This document shows, in pieces, positions 1 to 9,055 of a stretch of DNA of 17,464 bases (its first letter is position 1; each line of letters starts with the position of its first letter). The stretch lies in the NCBI GenBank assembly GCA_002396125.1, contig DGWL01000040.1, positions 1 to 17,464 of the forward strand. The letters are read 5' to 3'. This DNA is from Porphyromonadaceae bacterium UBA4259 (GTDB lineage Bacteria > Bacteroidota > Bacteroidia > Bacteroidales > Muribaculaceae). Under the pieces are notes generated by a model, which saw nothing but the letters and a program-made list of their open reading frames with translations, was not told the origin of the DNA and did not search any database. A program made the position numbers and the translations under genes.

Positions 1-2505
1 ATTCGTGAGCGCATGAACGTGCGCGATAACGAGGTGTTCACTCCTATCGACCTGATTAACGCCAAGACAATTTCGTCGGTTATCAACACATTCTTTGGTA
101 CCAACGCGTTGTCGCAATTCATGGACCAAACCAACCCCTTGGCCGAGATTACCCACAAGCGCCGCATGAGCGCCCTGGGTCCTGGCGGTCTCTCGCGTGA
201 GCGTGCGGGATTTGAGGTGCGCGACGTGCACTACACCCACTACGGCCGCTTGTGCCCAATCGAGACTCCTGAGGGTCCTAACATTGGTCTGATTTCATCA
301 CTTTGCATCTATGCAAAGATCAACAAGCTGGGATTTATTGAGACTCCCTACCGCAAGGTGGAGAACTCGAAGGTAAATCTCAATAATGAAGAGATTGTTT
401 ATCTCACCGCCGAGAGCGAGGAGAACAATATCATCGCTCAAGGTAACGCACCGCTTAACGAGGACGGTACATTCCAGCGCTCGCGTGTGAAAGCGCGTCT
501 CGACGCCGACTTCCCCGTGGTGGCCCCCGACCAGATTTCGCTCATGGACGTGTCGCCACAACAAATTGCGTCGATTGCTGCCGCTATGATTCCATTCCTC
601 GAGCACGACGACGCTAACCGCGCCCTGATGGGTGCCAACATGATGCGTCAGGCTGTGCCTCTGCTGCGCAGTGAGTCGCCTATTGTGGGCACCGGAATCG
701 AGGAGCGACTGGCTTTCGACAGCCGCACTCAGATTCAGGCCGAGGGCACCGGCGTCATCGAGTATGTCGATGCCGATGTCATCCGCATCCGCTATGAGCA
801 GACCGAGGATGAGGCCTTTGTGAGCTTCGATGAGCCCGTGAAGGAATATCATCTGCCCAAGTTCCGCAAGACCAACCAGAGCACTACCATCGACTTGCGT
901 CCGGTGTGCGACCGTGGTCAGCATGTGAAGAAGGGCGACATCCTCACCGAGGGCTACTCGACCAGCGACGGCGAGCTCGCTCTGGGACGCAACCTCAAGG
1001 TGGCCTACATGCCATGGAAGGGTTACAACTATGAGGACGCTATCGTGCTTAACGAGCGCATGGTGCGTGAGGACATTCTTACCTCGGTACACGTCGACGA
1101 GTACACCCTCGAGGTGCGTGAGACCAAGCGAGGCATGGAAGAGCTCACCAGCGATATTCCTAACGTGAGCGAGGACGCCACTAAGGACCTCGACGAGCGC
1201 GGTATCATCCGCGTGGGTGCTCACGTGCAGCCCGGCGACATCCTCATTGGCAAGATCACGCCTAAGGGTGAGAGCGATCCCACCCCCGAGGAGAAGCTGC
1301 TGCGTGCCATCTTCGGCGACAAGGCCGGTGATGTGAAGGACGCGTCGCTCAAGGCTAATCCGTCGCTCAAGGGTGTGATTATCAACACTCGTCTCTTTGC
1401 GCGTGCCGTGAAGAAGAGAAAAACCAAGGGCGGCGACCCCGTGCTCGACAAGCTTGAGCAGGACTACAACGCCCGTCTTGATGAGGTGAAGAGCAAACTC
1501 GTGGAGAAGCTCCTCATTCTCACCGAGGGCAAGCAGTCGCAGTGCGTCAAGGACTTCCTCGACACTGAGGTTGTTCCCAAGGGCGCCAAGTTCACCGCCG
1601 AGGTTCTCAAGAACATCAATTATGACTCGGTGAACCTGAGCAAGTGGACTAGCGATGCTCACACCAACGACATGATTCGCGCCACTGTCATGAACTATCT
1701 GCGCAAGAGCAAGGCCATCGACGCCGAGTTGCGCCGCAAGAAGTTTGACATCTCAATTGGCGATGACCTCCCATCGGGCATCATGCAGATGGCTAAGGTT
1801 TATGTGGCCAAGAAGCGCAAGATTGGCGTGGGTGATAAGATGGCGGGTCGCCACGGTAACAAGGGTATTGTTTCGCGCGTAGTGCGCCAGGAAGACATGC
1901 CTTTCCTTGCCGACGGTACTCCTGTCGACATCGTGCTCAACCCACTGGGTGTGCCTTCGCGCATGAACTTGGGTCAGATTTTCGAGGCTGTCCTTGGATG
2001 GGCAGGCCGTGAACTCGACGTTAAGTTTGCAACCCCAATCTTTGATGGTGCTTCGCTCGATGATCTTAACGAGTGGACCGACAAGGCCGGCCTGCCACGC
2101 GTGGGCAAGACCTGGCTCTATGACGGAGGCACCGGCGAGCGCTTCGACCAGCAAGCCACAGTGGGTGTGACCTACATGCTCAAGCTCGGTCACATGGTTG
2201 AAGACAAGATGCACGCGCGCAGCATTGGTCCTTACTCACTCATCACTCAGCAACCACTTGGCGGTAAAGCGCAATTTGGTGGTCAACGTTTCGGTGAGAT
2301 GGAGGTTTGGGCTCTTGAGGCATTCGGCGCCAGCCATGTTCTGCAAGAGATCCTCACCATCAAGAGTGATGACGTTACAGGTCGCAGCCGTGCCTACGAG
2401 GCAATTGTTAAGGGCGATCCTATGCCCACCCCCGGCATCCCCGAATCTCTCAACGTGCTCTTGCATGAGTTGCGTGGATTGTGCTTAAGTGTCACACTCG
2501 ATTAA
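1..2505 (+). CDS. rpoB: DNA-directed RNA polymerase subunit beta, C-terminal part (5' end outside window)
   Basis: Beta subunit of RNA polymerase, forming with beta' the catalytic core and the rifampicin pocket. The reading frame is already open at base 1 (I-R-E-R before the first Met at base 13), so this is the last ~834 residues of a protein normally near 1270 residues in Bacteroidetes. The fork/rifampicin region is at bases 109-177 (LSQFMDQ...THKRRMSAL), followed by RERAGFEVRDVH and CPIETPEGPNIGLI. Further on are the conserved GDKMAGRHGNKG segment, the switch-region GGKAQFGGQRFGEMEVWALE, and a C-terminus HELRGLCLSVTLD. The Asp, His and Ser matching E. coli D516, H526 and S531 are all present, so the pocket looks drug-sensitive (inference). 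It is followed 42 bases later by rpoC on the same strand, the usual arrangement. No frameshift is seen. Confidence 0.98.
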   Translation: MRERMNVRDNEVFTPIDLINAKTISSVINTFFGTNALSQFMDQTNPLAEITHKRRMSALGPGGLSRERAGFEVRDVHYTHYGRLCPIETPEGPNIGLISSLCIYAKINKLGFIETPYRKVENSKVNLNNEEIVYLTAESEENNIIAQGNAPLNEDGTFQRSRVKARLDADFPVVAPDQISLMDVSPQQIASIAAAMIPFLEHDDANRALMGANMMRQAVPLLRSESPIVGTGIEERLAFDSRTQIQAEGTGVIEYVDADVIRIRYEQTEDEAFVSFDEPVKEYHLPKFRKTNQSTTIDLRPVCDRGQHVKKGDILTEGYSTSDGELALGRNLKVAYMPWKGYNYEDAIVLNERMVREDILTSVHVDEYTLEVRETKRGMEELTSDIPNVSEDATKDLDERGIIRVGAHVQPGDILIGKITPKGESDPTPEEKLLRAIFGDKAGDVKDASLKANPSLKGVIINTRLFARAVKKRKTKGGDPVLDKLEQDYNARLDEVKSKLVEKLLILTEGKQSQCVKDFLDTEVVPKGAKFTAEVLKNINYDSVNLSKWTSDAHTNDMIRATVMNYLRKSKAIDAELRRKKFDISIGDDLPSGIMQMAKVYVAKKRKIGVGDKMAGRHGNKGIVSRVVRQEDMPFLADGTPVDIVLNPLGVPSRMNLGQIFEAVLGWAGRELDVKFATPIFDGASLDDLNEWTDKAGLPRVGKTWLYDGGTGERFDQQATVGVTYMLKLGHMVEDKMHARSIGPYSLITQQPLGGKAQFGGQRFGEMEVWALEAFGASHVLQEILTIKSDDVTGRSRAYEAIVKGDPMPTPGIPESLNVLLHELRGLCLSVTLD

Positions 2506-2547
2506 GATTTAAACCGTTTTTTCTCTTCATTATAATATTATCGCATA

Positions 2548-5500
2548 ATGGCTTTTAAGAAAGACAATAAGATAAAGAGTAACTTCTCGCGCATCACCAT
2601 CGGTCTCGCCAGCCCCGACGACATTCTGGGCAACTCTAAAGGCGAAGTGCTGAAGCCCGAGACTATCAACTACCGCACCTATAAGCCCGAGCGCGACGGC
2701 TTGTTCTGCGAGCGCATTTTCGGTCCTGTAAAGGACTATGAGTGCCATTGCGGCAAGTACAAGCGCATTCGCTATCGCAACATCGTGTGCGACCGTTGCG
2801 GTGTTGAGGTTACCGAGAAGAAGGTGCGCCGTGAGCGTAGTGGTCACATCCAGCTCGTGGTGCCCGTGGCACACATCTGGTATTTCCGTTCACTGCCCAA
2901 TAAGATTGGCTACTTGCTGGGTCTTCCCACCAAGAAGCTCGACTCAGTCATCTACTATGAGCGATACATCGTCATCAACCCCGGTAACGTGGTTATTGAT
3001 GATCAAACCGGCGGCTTCAACGTTGTTCCAGGCATCGCCGAGAGCACTAAGGAGCGCGACCAGGTGGGACGTCTGCACAAGTATGACCTGCTCAGCGAGG
3101 AAGAGTATCTTGCCATCCAGGAGAAGCTGCCCGATGGCAACCGCAACCTCGACGACAACGATCCTAACAAGTTTGTCGCCAAAATGGGTGCCGAGGCTAT
3201 CTATGACCTCCTTGCTGAGCTCAACCTCGACAAGCTGTCAAACGAGCTGCGCGACCGCGCAAGCCACGAGACTTCGCAGCAACGCAAGACCGACGCCCTC
3301 AAGCGTCGCCAGGTGGTGGAGATGTTCCGTTCAAGCAAGAACATGAACCGTCCTGAGTGGATGATCTTGAAGGTGATACCTGTCATTCCACCCGACTTGC
3401 GACCTCTCGTTCCCCTCGATGGTGGACGCTTTGCCACCAGCGACTTGAACGACCTGTATCGTCGCGTCATCATCCGCAACAACCGCCTCAAGCGTCTCAT
3501 TGAGATTAAGGCTCCCGAGGTGATTTTGCGCAACGAGAAGCGCATGCTGCAAGAGGCTGTCGACTCATTGCTCGACAACTCGCGCAAGTCAAGCGCTGTC
3601 AAGAGCGATGCCAATCGTCCCTTGAAGTCGCTTAGCGACAGCCTCAAGGGTAAGCAAGGCCGCTTCCGTCAGAACCTGCTCGGTAAGCGTGTCGACTACT
3701 CGGCTCGTTCGGTAATCGTGGTTGGACCTGAGCTCAAGATGGGCGAGTGTGGTATTCCCAAGGACATGGCCGCCGAGCTTTACAAGCCTTTCGTTATCCG
3801 CAAGCTTATTGAGCGCGGTATTGTCAAGACTGTCAAGAGCGCCAAGAAGATTGTCGACCGCAAGGAACCCGTTGTTTGGGACATCCTTGAGAACGTGATG
3901 AAGGGACATCCTGTGTTGCTCAACCGTGCCCCAACTCTGCACCGCCTCGGTATTCAGGCATTCCAGCCCAAGCTCATCGAGGGTAAGGCAATCCAGTTGC
4001 ATCCACTGGCATGTACGCCGTTCAATGCCGACTTCGATGGCGACCAGATGGCCGTGCACTTGCCACTGGGCAACGAGGCTATTGTTGAGGCTCAGATGCT
4101 CATGCTCATGCCTCACAACATCCTTAATCCTGCCAACGGCGAGCCTATCACCGTTCCATCGCAGGACATGGTGCTTGGCTTGTACTACATCACCAAGCTG
4201 CGTGAGGGAGCCAAGGGCGAGGGACTCGTGTTCTACGGTCCTGAGGAGGCTAATATTGCCTTCAACGAGGGCAAGTTGGCGATGAATGCCATCATCTCGG
4301 TGCTTGTCGACGATGTTGACGAAGAGGGTAACCCCGTTAAGCGCATCGTTAAGGACACATCGGTGGGCCGAATCATCTTCAACAGCTGTGTTCCTGCCGA
4401 GCTGGGCTATGTGAACGAGGTGATTTCCAAGAAGTCGCTCAAGAAGATTATTACTAAGGTTATCCGCACCTGCGGTGTGCCACGCAGTGCCAAGTTCCTT
4501 GACGATATCAAGAACCTGGGTTACTACATGGCATTCAAGGGAGGCTTGTCGTTCAACCTCGACGACGTGCTCGTTCCACCCGAGAAGAAGCAACTCATCG
4601 AGGAGGGCGACGCACAGGTTGAAGAGGTGATGAACAACTACAACATGGGCTTCATAACCAACAACGAGCGTTATAACCAAATCATTGATATCTGGACACA
4701 CGTCAACAGCCGCTTGACCGACACGCTAATGAAGCAGATTTCGGCCGACAAGCAGGGCTTCAACTCAGTGTACATGATGCTTGACTCGGGTGCGCGTGGT
4801 TCGCGCGACCAGATTCGTCAGCTCTCAGGTATGCGTGGCCTTATGGCAAAGCCTCAGAAGAGTGGTGTGGAAGGTGGACACCAGATTATTGAGAACCCAA
4901 TTCTCGCCAACTTCAAGGAGGGCTTGTCGGTGCTGGAGTACTTTATCTCTACCCACGGTGCCCGCAAGGGTCTTGCCGATACTGCCTTGAAGACTGCCGA
5001 CGCAGGTTACTTGACACGTCGCCTTGTCGACGTCGCTCACGACGTTATCATCAACGAGGAGGACTGTGGAACATTGCGTGGACTGGTTTGCCGCGAGGTG
5101 AAGAACAACGACGACGTGGTAGCTACTCTGGGCGAGCGCATCGTGGGCCGTGTTTCGGTTCATGACGTGATTGACCCAACTACCGGCGAGGTTATCGTTG
5201 AGGCCGGTGAGGAGATTGGAGATGCCGCCGCCGAGCGCATCAACAATTCGCCCATCGAGTCGGTTGAGATTCGTTCGGTGCTCACTTGCGAGTCGAAACA
5301 TGGCGTTTGCGCCAAGTGTTACGGTCGCAACCTTGCCAACCATCGCCTGGTTCAAAAGGGCGAGGCTGTGGGCGTGATTGCCGCTCAGTCGATTGGCGAG
5401 CCCGGTACTCAGCTTACTCTTCGTACCTTCCACGTGGGTGGTGTGGCCAGCAACATTGCTGCCGTCAGCAACATGACTTCCAAGTATGACGGCCGTCTTG

Positions 5501-6912
5501 AGATTGACGAGCTCCGCACTGTTGCCGATAAGGATGGTCACGACATCGTGATTGGCCGTATGGCCGAGATGCGCATCGTTGATCCTCACACCAACATGAT
5601 GCTCACTAGCGCCAACATCGTCTATGGCTCGAAGCTCTTCTTCAAGCCCGGCGACATGCTCAAGAAGGGTGACGTAATCTGTGAGTGGGACCCATTCAAC
5701 GCTGTTATCGTCAGCGAGGTGGGCGGTCGCTTGCGCTACAAGAACCTCATTGAGGGTGTTACCTATCGCAACGAGGTTGACGAGACATCCAACAAGAGTG
5801 AGATGATTGTTATCGAGTCGAAGGATCACACTCGCATTCCCGAGGCACAGCTTATCTCAGCCGAGGACTATGACAACCCCGACGCCGCTCCCATCAAGAC
5901 CTACTCATTGCCAGTGGGTGCCCACCTGATGAAGGTGGAGGGAGAGGAAATTACTCCAGGTGAGGTGTTCGTTAAGATTCCTCGCGCCTCGAGTGGTGGT
6001 GCCGGTGATATCACCGGTGGTCTGCCACGTGTTACCGAGCTCTTCGAGGCTCGCAACCCGTCCAACCCCGCTATCGTTAGCGAAATCGACGGTGTTGTCA
6101 CCTTCGGTAAGATTAAGCGCGGTAACCGCGAGATTATCGTCACCAGCAAGAATGGCGAGGAGAAGAAGTATCTTGTGCCAATGTCGAAGCAGATTCTCGT
6201 GCTTGAGAACGACTCGGTGCGTGCCGGTACACCTTTGAGTGACGGTGCCGTCACTCCAGCCGACATCCTGCGCATCAAGGGCCCAACAGCCGTTCAGGAC
6301 TACATCGTAAACGAGGTTCAGGACGTTTACCGCCTGCAGGGTGTGAAAATCAACGACAAGCACTTTGAGGTTATCGTGCGCCAGATGATGCGCAAGGTTA
6401 ACATCATCGATCCGGGTGACACCAACTTCCTGGAGCAGCAGATTGTTGACAAGCGCGACTTTATGGACGAGAACGACCGCATCTGGGGCAAGAAGATTGT
6501 TGTGGACTGTGGCGATGCTCTCGACATCGACAAGGGTCAAATGATCACTCCACGCAAGCTGCGCGACATCAACTCGATGCTCAAGCGCAAGGCGCTGCGT
6601 GAGGTTAAGGTGCGCGATGCCGTTCCCGCTACCAGCGAGCAGATTCTGCAAGGTATCACCCGTGCCGCTCTGCAGACCAAGAGCTTCATCTCGGCAGCAT
6701 CCTTCCAGGAGACTACCAAGGTGCTCAATGAGGCTGCCATCAGCGGCAAGGTCGACTACCTCGAGGGCATGAAGGAGAACGTGATTTGCGGTCACCTCAT
6801 CCCCGCCGGTACCGGATTGCGTGAGTATCAAACTCTCGTTGTTGGCAACAAGGACGATTTCGACCGTGCGGCAGTTCTCAAGGATGCCGAGGTTGTGGAT
6901 CAACTGAAGTAA
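2548..6912 (+). CDS. rpoC: DNA-directed RNA polymerase subunit beta'
   Basis: Catalytic beta' subunit of RNA polymerase, complete at 1454 residues, slightly longer than E. coli RpoC. The N-terminal zinc site is C66-x-C68...C81-x2-C84. The active-site loop NADFDGDQMAVH holds the three magnesium-binding aspartates D495, D497 and D499. The bridge-helix region (SGARGSRDQIRQLSGMRG) and trigger-loop region (VIAAQSIGEPGTQLTLRTFH) are intact. The second zinc site is C840 with C914, C921 and C924 (LTCESKHGVCAKCYG). The ATG at 2548 sits after an A/T-rich leader without a Shine-Dalgarno site, normal for this phylum, and gives the standard N-terminus MAFKKDNKIKSNFSRITIGL. The gene is presumably co-transcribed with rpoB and ends before two hairpins. 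Confidence 0.99.
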   Translation: MAFKKDNKIKSNFSRITIGLASPDDILGNSKGEVLKPETINYRTYKPERDGLFCERIFGPVKDYECHCGKYKRIRYRNIVCDRCGVEVTEKKVRRERSGHIQLVVPVAHIWYFRSLPNKIGYLLGLPTKKLDSVIYYERYIVINPGNVVIDDQTGGFNVVPGIAESTKERDQVGRLHKYDLLSEEEYLAIQEKLPDGNRNLDDNDPNKFVAKMGAEAIYDLLAELNLDKLSNELRDRASHETSQQRKTDALKRRQVVEMFRSSKNMNRPEWMILKVIPVIPPDLRPLVPLDGGRFATSDLNDLYRRVIIRNNRLKRLIEIKAPEVILRNEKRMLQEAVDSLLDNSRKSSAVKSDANRPLKSLSDSLKGKQGRFRQNLLGKRVDYSARSVIVVGPELKMGECGIPKDMAAELYKPFVIRKLIERGIVKTVKSAKKIVDRKEPVVWDILENVMKGHPVLLNRAPTLHRLGIQAFQPKLIEGKAIQLHPLACTPFNADFDGDQMAVHLPLGNEAIVEAQMLMLMPHNILNPANGEPITVPSQDMVLGLYYITKLREGAKGEGLVFYGPEEANIAFNEGKLAMNAIISVLVDDVDEEGNPVKRIVKDTSVGRIIFNSCVPAELGYVNEVISKKSLKKIITKVIRTCGVPRSAKFLDDIKNLGYYMAFKGGLSFNLDDVLVPPEKKQLIEEGDAQVEEVMNNYNMGFITNNERYNQIIDIWTHVNSRLTDTLMKQISADKQGFNSVYMMLDSGARGSRDQIRQLSGMRGLMAKPQKSGVEGGHQIIENPILANFKEGLSVLEYFISTHGARKGLADTALKTADAGYLTRRLVDVAHDVIINEEDCGTLRGLVCREVKNNDDVVATLGERIVGRVSVHDVIDPTTGEVIVEAGEEIGDAAAERINNSPIESVEIRSVLTCESKHGVCAKCYGRNLANHRLVQKGEAVGVIAAQSIGEPGTQLTLRTFHVGGVASNIAAVSNMTSKYDGRLEIDELRTVADKDGHDIVIGRMAEMRIVDPHTNMMLTSANIVYGSKLFFKPGDMLKKGDVICEWDPFNAVIVSEVGGRLRYKNLIEGVTYRNEVDETSNKSEMIVIESKDHTRIPEAQLISAEDYDNPDAAPIKTYSLPVGAHLMKVEGEEITPGEVFVKIPRASSGGAGDITGGLPRVTELFEARNPSNPAIVSEIDGVVTFGKIKRGNREIIVTSKNGEEKKYLVPMSKQILVLENDSVRAGTPLSDGAVTPADILRIKGPTAVQDYIVNEVQDVYRLQGVKINDKHFEVIVRQMMRKVNIIDPGDTNFLEQQIVDKRDFMDENDRIWGKKIVVDCGDALDIDKGQMITPRKLRDINSMLKRKALREVKVRDAVPATSEQILQGITRAALQTKSFISAASFQETTKVLNEAAISGKVDYLEGMKENVICGHLIPAGTGLREYQTLVVGNKDDFDRAAVLKDAEVVDQLK

Positions 6913-6920
6913 AAAACACT

Positions 6921-6953
6921 CGGGTTCTTGTCTTAACCGAGAGAACCCGTTTT
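6921..6953 (+). terminator. First hairpin after rpoC
   Basis: CGGGTTCT (6921-6928) and AGAACCCG (6942-6949) pair perfectly over 8 bp around a 13-base loop, followed by TTTT. It starts 8 bases after the rpoC stop codon. The U tract is short, so on its own it may act as a weak terminator or a 3'-end stabiliser. Confidence 0.6.
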
Positions 6954-6958
6954 AGCTG

Positions 6959-7005
6959 AAACTCTGGGGTTGTGGCCTTGATCGGAACAATCCCAGAGTT
7001 TTTTT
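6959..7005 (+). terminator. Rho-independent terminator of the rpoBC unit
   Basis: AACTCTGGG and the bases after it (from 6959) pair with the complementary arm ending at 7001. The stem is about 15 bp with one G-U pair around a 13-base loop, and is followed by a run of seven T (6999-7005). This is the stronger of two hairpins in tandem after rpoC and should separate the polymerase operon from the downstream gene. Confidence 0.85.
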
Positions 7006-7023
7006 GTATAAAACATTAACCGC

Positions 7024-7056
7024 TTGCGGTATTTCGCGATAAATGTTGTATATTTG
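7024..7056 (+). promoter_or_regulatory. Bacteroidetes-type promoter for the acyl-CoA synthetase-like gene
   Basis: TATATTTG at 7049-7056 matches the Bacteroidetes -7 consensus TAnnTTTG. A TTG lies at 7024-7026, 22 bases before it, close to the expected -33 position. Transcription would start near 7062, leaving an untranslated leader of about 50 bases before the ATG at 7112. Confidence 0.65.
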
Positions 7057-7111
7057 CAATTATAATACATGAAAATTATTGGTGTCAATTAAAAAAGCGG
7101 TAAAAAAAACG

Positions 7112-8731
7112 ATGAAACATTATCAGAAGAAACTGGAGGAAACAGTAGTCAATCAATGGGACAAAAAGGCGTTGTGCGACTACGCGGGCGAGGAGTTTAC
7201 CTATGCCGACCTGGCAAGCTGCATAGAGCAGTTCAGGCTTTTCATGACTGCAGCTGGCATCAGCAAGGGCGACAAGATTGCCATTTGCGCTCGAAACTCG
7301 GCGCGCTGGGCCATGGCATTCTGGAGCATTAATGTGAACCGTTGTGTGGCAGTGCCTTTGCTTGCCGACTTCCATCCGAGCAACATCAGCTCGCTCGTCA
7401 ATCACTCCGACAGTGTTCTTCTTTTTACCGACGACGAAATATGGGCAAAACTCAACCCGGGCGACATGCCTCAGCTCAAGGCTGCTATTGATGTTAAAAC
7501 CGACAGCTTGCTGTGGCATGGCGACGAAGCTGTGGCACATGCCTGGCAGCAGCGTGAGAACGCCTTTGCCGAGCGCTATCCCGATGGAATGTCGGCAGGT
7601 GACATTTCCTATCCTGACGATAATGGCGACCAGCTGGCAATCATCAACTACACGTCGGGGACAACCGGTAACCCCAAGGGCGTGATGCTCACCCACGATG
7701 CAATCTCCGACACCGACCACTTTGCCAACACTAATTTCCCCAATCAGCCGGGCGAGACCATTGTGTCGATGTTGCCGCTGGCTCACATGTATGGCCTGGC
7801 TATTGAGTTTATTCACACCAACGTTGATGGTGTCACCGTCTATTTCCTGGGCAAGACACCGTCGCCCACGCGCCTGCTCAAGGCAATGCAGGACATCAAG
7901 CCCTACATGGTGGTCACCGTGCCGCTGGTGATGGAGAAGGTGTATGCCAATTCAATCAAGCCGGCACTTGAGAAAAGGAAATTCTTACTCGCTATTCCAG
8001 GTATGAAAAGGGTGGTTTATAGTGTCGCACGCAAGACCTTGCTCTCGGTTTTTGGCGGGCAAGTGCGTTGCTTCATTATGGGTGGTGCCGCTCTCAACCC
8101 CGAGGCCGAGCAATGCTTCCGAAAGATGCGCCTGCCCTACACTGTGGGCTACGGCATGACCGAAGCTTGCCCGCTACTGGGATGGGAGTGGTGGACCAAC
8201 TTCGTCCCGGGCTCATGTGGCAAGCCGGTGCACGACTTGCGCATCGACAGCGACGACCCGCACAACACGCCGGGCGAGATTCAGGTGCGGGGCGCCAATC
8301 TCACCACCGGTTATTACAAGAACCCCGAGGCAACGGCGGCGGCTTTCACTGCCGACGGCTGGTTCCGCACGGGCGACCTTGGAGTAATTGACGAGGCTGG
8401 CAACATTTTCATTCGCGGTCGCATCAAGTCGATGATTCTCAACTCGTCGGGTCAAAACATCTATCCCGAAGAGGTCGAAGCGGTATTGGCCGGGTGCGAG
8501 CACGTTGATGAGTGCCTGGTTGTGGACCGAGAGGGAAAAATCACAGCGCTTGTGTATTGCGAGAATTACAATGAGCTCGACGAGTCAACTCAAGCAACGC
8601 TCCCCGATGTCATTCGCGCCGAAGCCAACAAATCACTACCCGGCTATAGCAAGATTGCAGGGGTGGAACTCATGCATGAGCCCTTCGAGAAAACTCCCAA
8701 AATGAGCATAAAGCGGTTCTTGTATAAATAA
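7112..8731 (+). CDS. AMP-forming acyl-CoA synthetase-like protein (ANL superfamily)
   Basis: A 539-residue AMP-binding enzyme of the type that activates a carboxylate, commonly a long-chain fatty acid, with ATP to an acyl-adenylate and then a CoA thioester; the substrate cannot be read from sequence. The ATP-binding motif YTSGTTGNPKGVMLTH begins near residue 180, the adenine motif GYGMTEACP near 346, and GWFRTGDLG with the ribose-binding Asp at D422. The hinge region RGRIKSMI and GQNIYPEEVE follow. The ATG at 7112 (MKHYQKKLEET) was chosen over an in-frame TTG at 7079 because the upstream residues are lysine-rich low-complexity sequence and the ATG leaves a normal leader. No signal peptide is seen, so it is probably cytoplasmic. 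At the C-terminus (KTPKMSIKRFLYK) the position usually held by the catalytic A10 lysine appears to be Ser532. It stands alone between a terminator and the next promoter. Confidence 0.88.
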   Translation: MKHYQKKLEETVVNQWDKKALCDYAGEEFTYADLASCIEQFRLFMTAAGISKGDKIAICARNSARWAMAFWSINVNRCVAVPLLADFHPSNISSLVNHSDSVLLFTDDEIWAKLNPGDMPQLKAAIDVKTDSLLWHGDEAVAHAWQQRENAFAERYPDGMSAGDISYPDDNGDQLAIINYTSGTTGNPKGVMLTHDAISDTDHFANTNFPNQPGETIVSMLPLAHMYGLAIEFIHTNVDGVTVYFLGKTPSPTRLLKAMQDIKPYMVVTVPLVMEKVYANSIKPALEKRKFLLAIPGMKRVVYSVARKTLLSVFGGQVRCFIMGGAALNPEAEQCFRKMRLPYTVGYGMTEACPLLGWEWWTNFVPGSCGKPVHDLRIDSDDPHNTPGEIQVRGANLTTGYYKNPEATAAAFTADGWFRTGDLGVIDEAGNIFIRGRIKSMILNSSGQNIYPEEVEAVLAGCEHVDECLVVDREGKITALVYCENYNELDESTQATLPDVIRAEANKSLPGYSKIAGVELMHEPFEKTPKMSIKRFLYK

Positions 8732-8745
8732 AAAACTTACCAATT

Positions 8746-8770
8746 AGGGCTGTTTCCCAAGCCCTTGTTA
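8746..8770 (+). terminator. Possible weak terminator
   Basis: AGGGCT (8746-8751) and AGCCCT (8760-8765) form a 6-bp stem with an 8-base loop, followed by the imperfect T tract TTGTT. It lies 15 bases after the stop of the acyl-CoA synthetase-like gene and just before the next promoter. Position supports it more than strength does. Confidence 0.4.
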
Positions 8771-8787
8771 AAAAAATAACATCCTAA

Positions 8788-8820
8788 TTTATAATAACTA
8801 AAAACTTTTTATTACCTTTG
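8788..8820 (+). promoter_or_regulatory. btuB: Promoter of the B12 uptake operon
   Basis: TACCTTTG at 8813-8820 matches the TAnnTTTG -7 consensus. The -33 region around 8788-8790 is only TTT and is not convincing. Transcription would start about 8826-8828, immediately before the riboswitch, so the leader would be almost entirely aptamer. Confidence 0.65.
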
Positions 8821-8828
8821 CATCGCAT

Positions 8829-9015
8829 TTTGGTGCTGCCAGGGCACTTTTACTGTGCCTGACAGGTAAAAGGGAACCGGGTGAAAATCCCGGACAGACC
8901 ACGCTGCTGTGATTCCCTACATCAAGTTGCCGCGCTCGCGCATGTGCTTTGCCACTGTCACTCGCTGTGATGGGAAGGCGGTGCGGCAATGGGAAGAGTC
9001 AGAAAACCTGCCACT
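8829..9015 (+). promoter_or_regulatory. Cobalamin riboswitch
   Basis: RNA element that binds adenosylcobalamin or a related corrinoid and represses the downstream genes. Conserved pieces appear in order: a 5' hairpin (8836-8865), the AAAAGGGAA core (8868-8876), the stem CCGGG/CCCGG closed by a GTGAAAAT-type loop (8877-8893), the CGCTGCTGTGA segment, a GCCACTG segment (8951-8957), GGGAAGGCG (8972-8980) and the B12 box AGTCAGAAAACCTGCC (8997-9012). The box differs from the common form in having AAAA where GGAGA/GGATA is usual. The ATG of the receptor gene lies 43 bases after the box. No terminator hairpin with a T run is seen between box and ATG, which favours control at translation initiation (inference). 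Boundaries are approximate. Confidence 0.93.
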
Positions 9016-9055
9016 ATGCATTATAGATTTAACTAACTAACGGGGTAAAAGAGTT

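Noticed and set aside
298..1662. Long minus-strand open frame (454 codons) opposite rpoB
   Set aside because: It lies entirely opposite the highly conserved rpoB frame; it is a shadow caused by the codon bias of rpoB and its translation shows no recognisable domain.
3589..6903. Several minus-strand open frames of 330-370 codons opposite rpoC
   Set aside because: All are antisense to an intact, motif-complete rpoC; their Leu/His/Val-rich translations are typical of reverse-complement shadows.
7069..7092. Seven-codon frame (MKIIGVN) in the leader of the acyl-CoA synthetase-like gene
   Set aside because: Too short to support as a leader peptide; there is no run of regulatory codons and no attenuator hairpin next to it.
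7079..7111. TTG start adding 11 residues to the acyl-CoA synthetase-like protein
   Set aside because: The extra residues are lysine-rich and A-tract derived, and the start would leave only about 15 bases of leader; the ATG at 7112 gives a more normal N-terminus.
8798..8989. 63-codon minus-strand frame across the riboswitch
   Set aside because: It covers the promoter and aptamer, whose conserved bases explain the sequence; there is no sign of translation.
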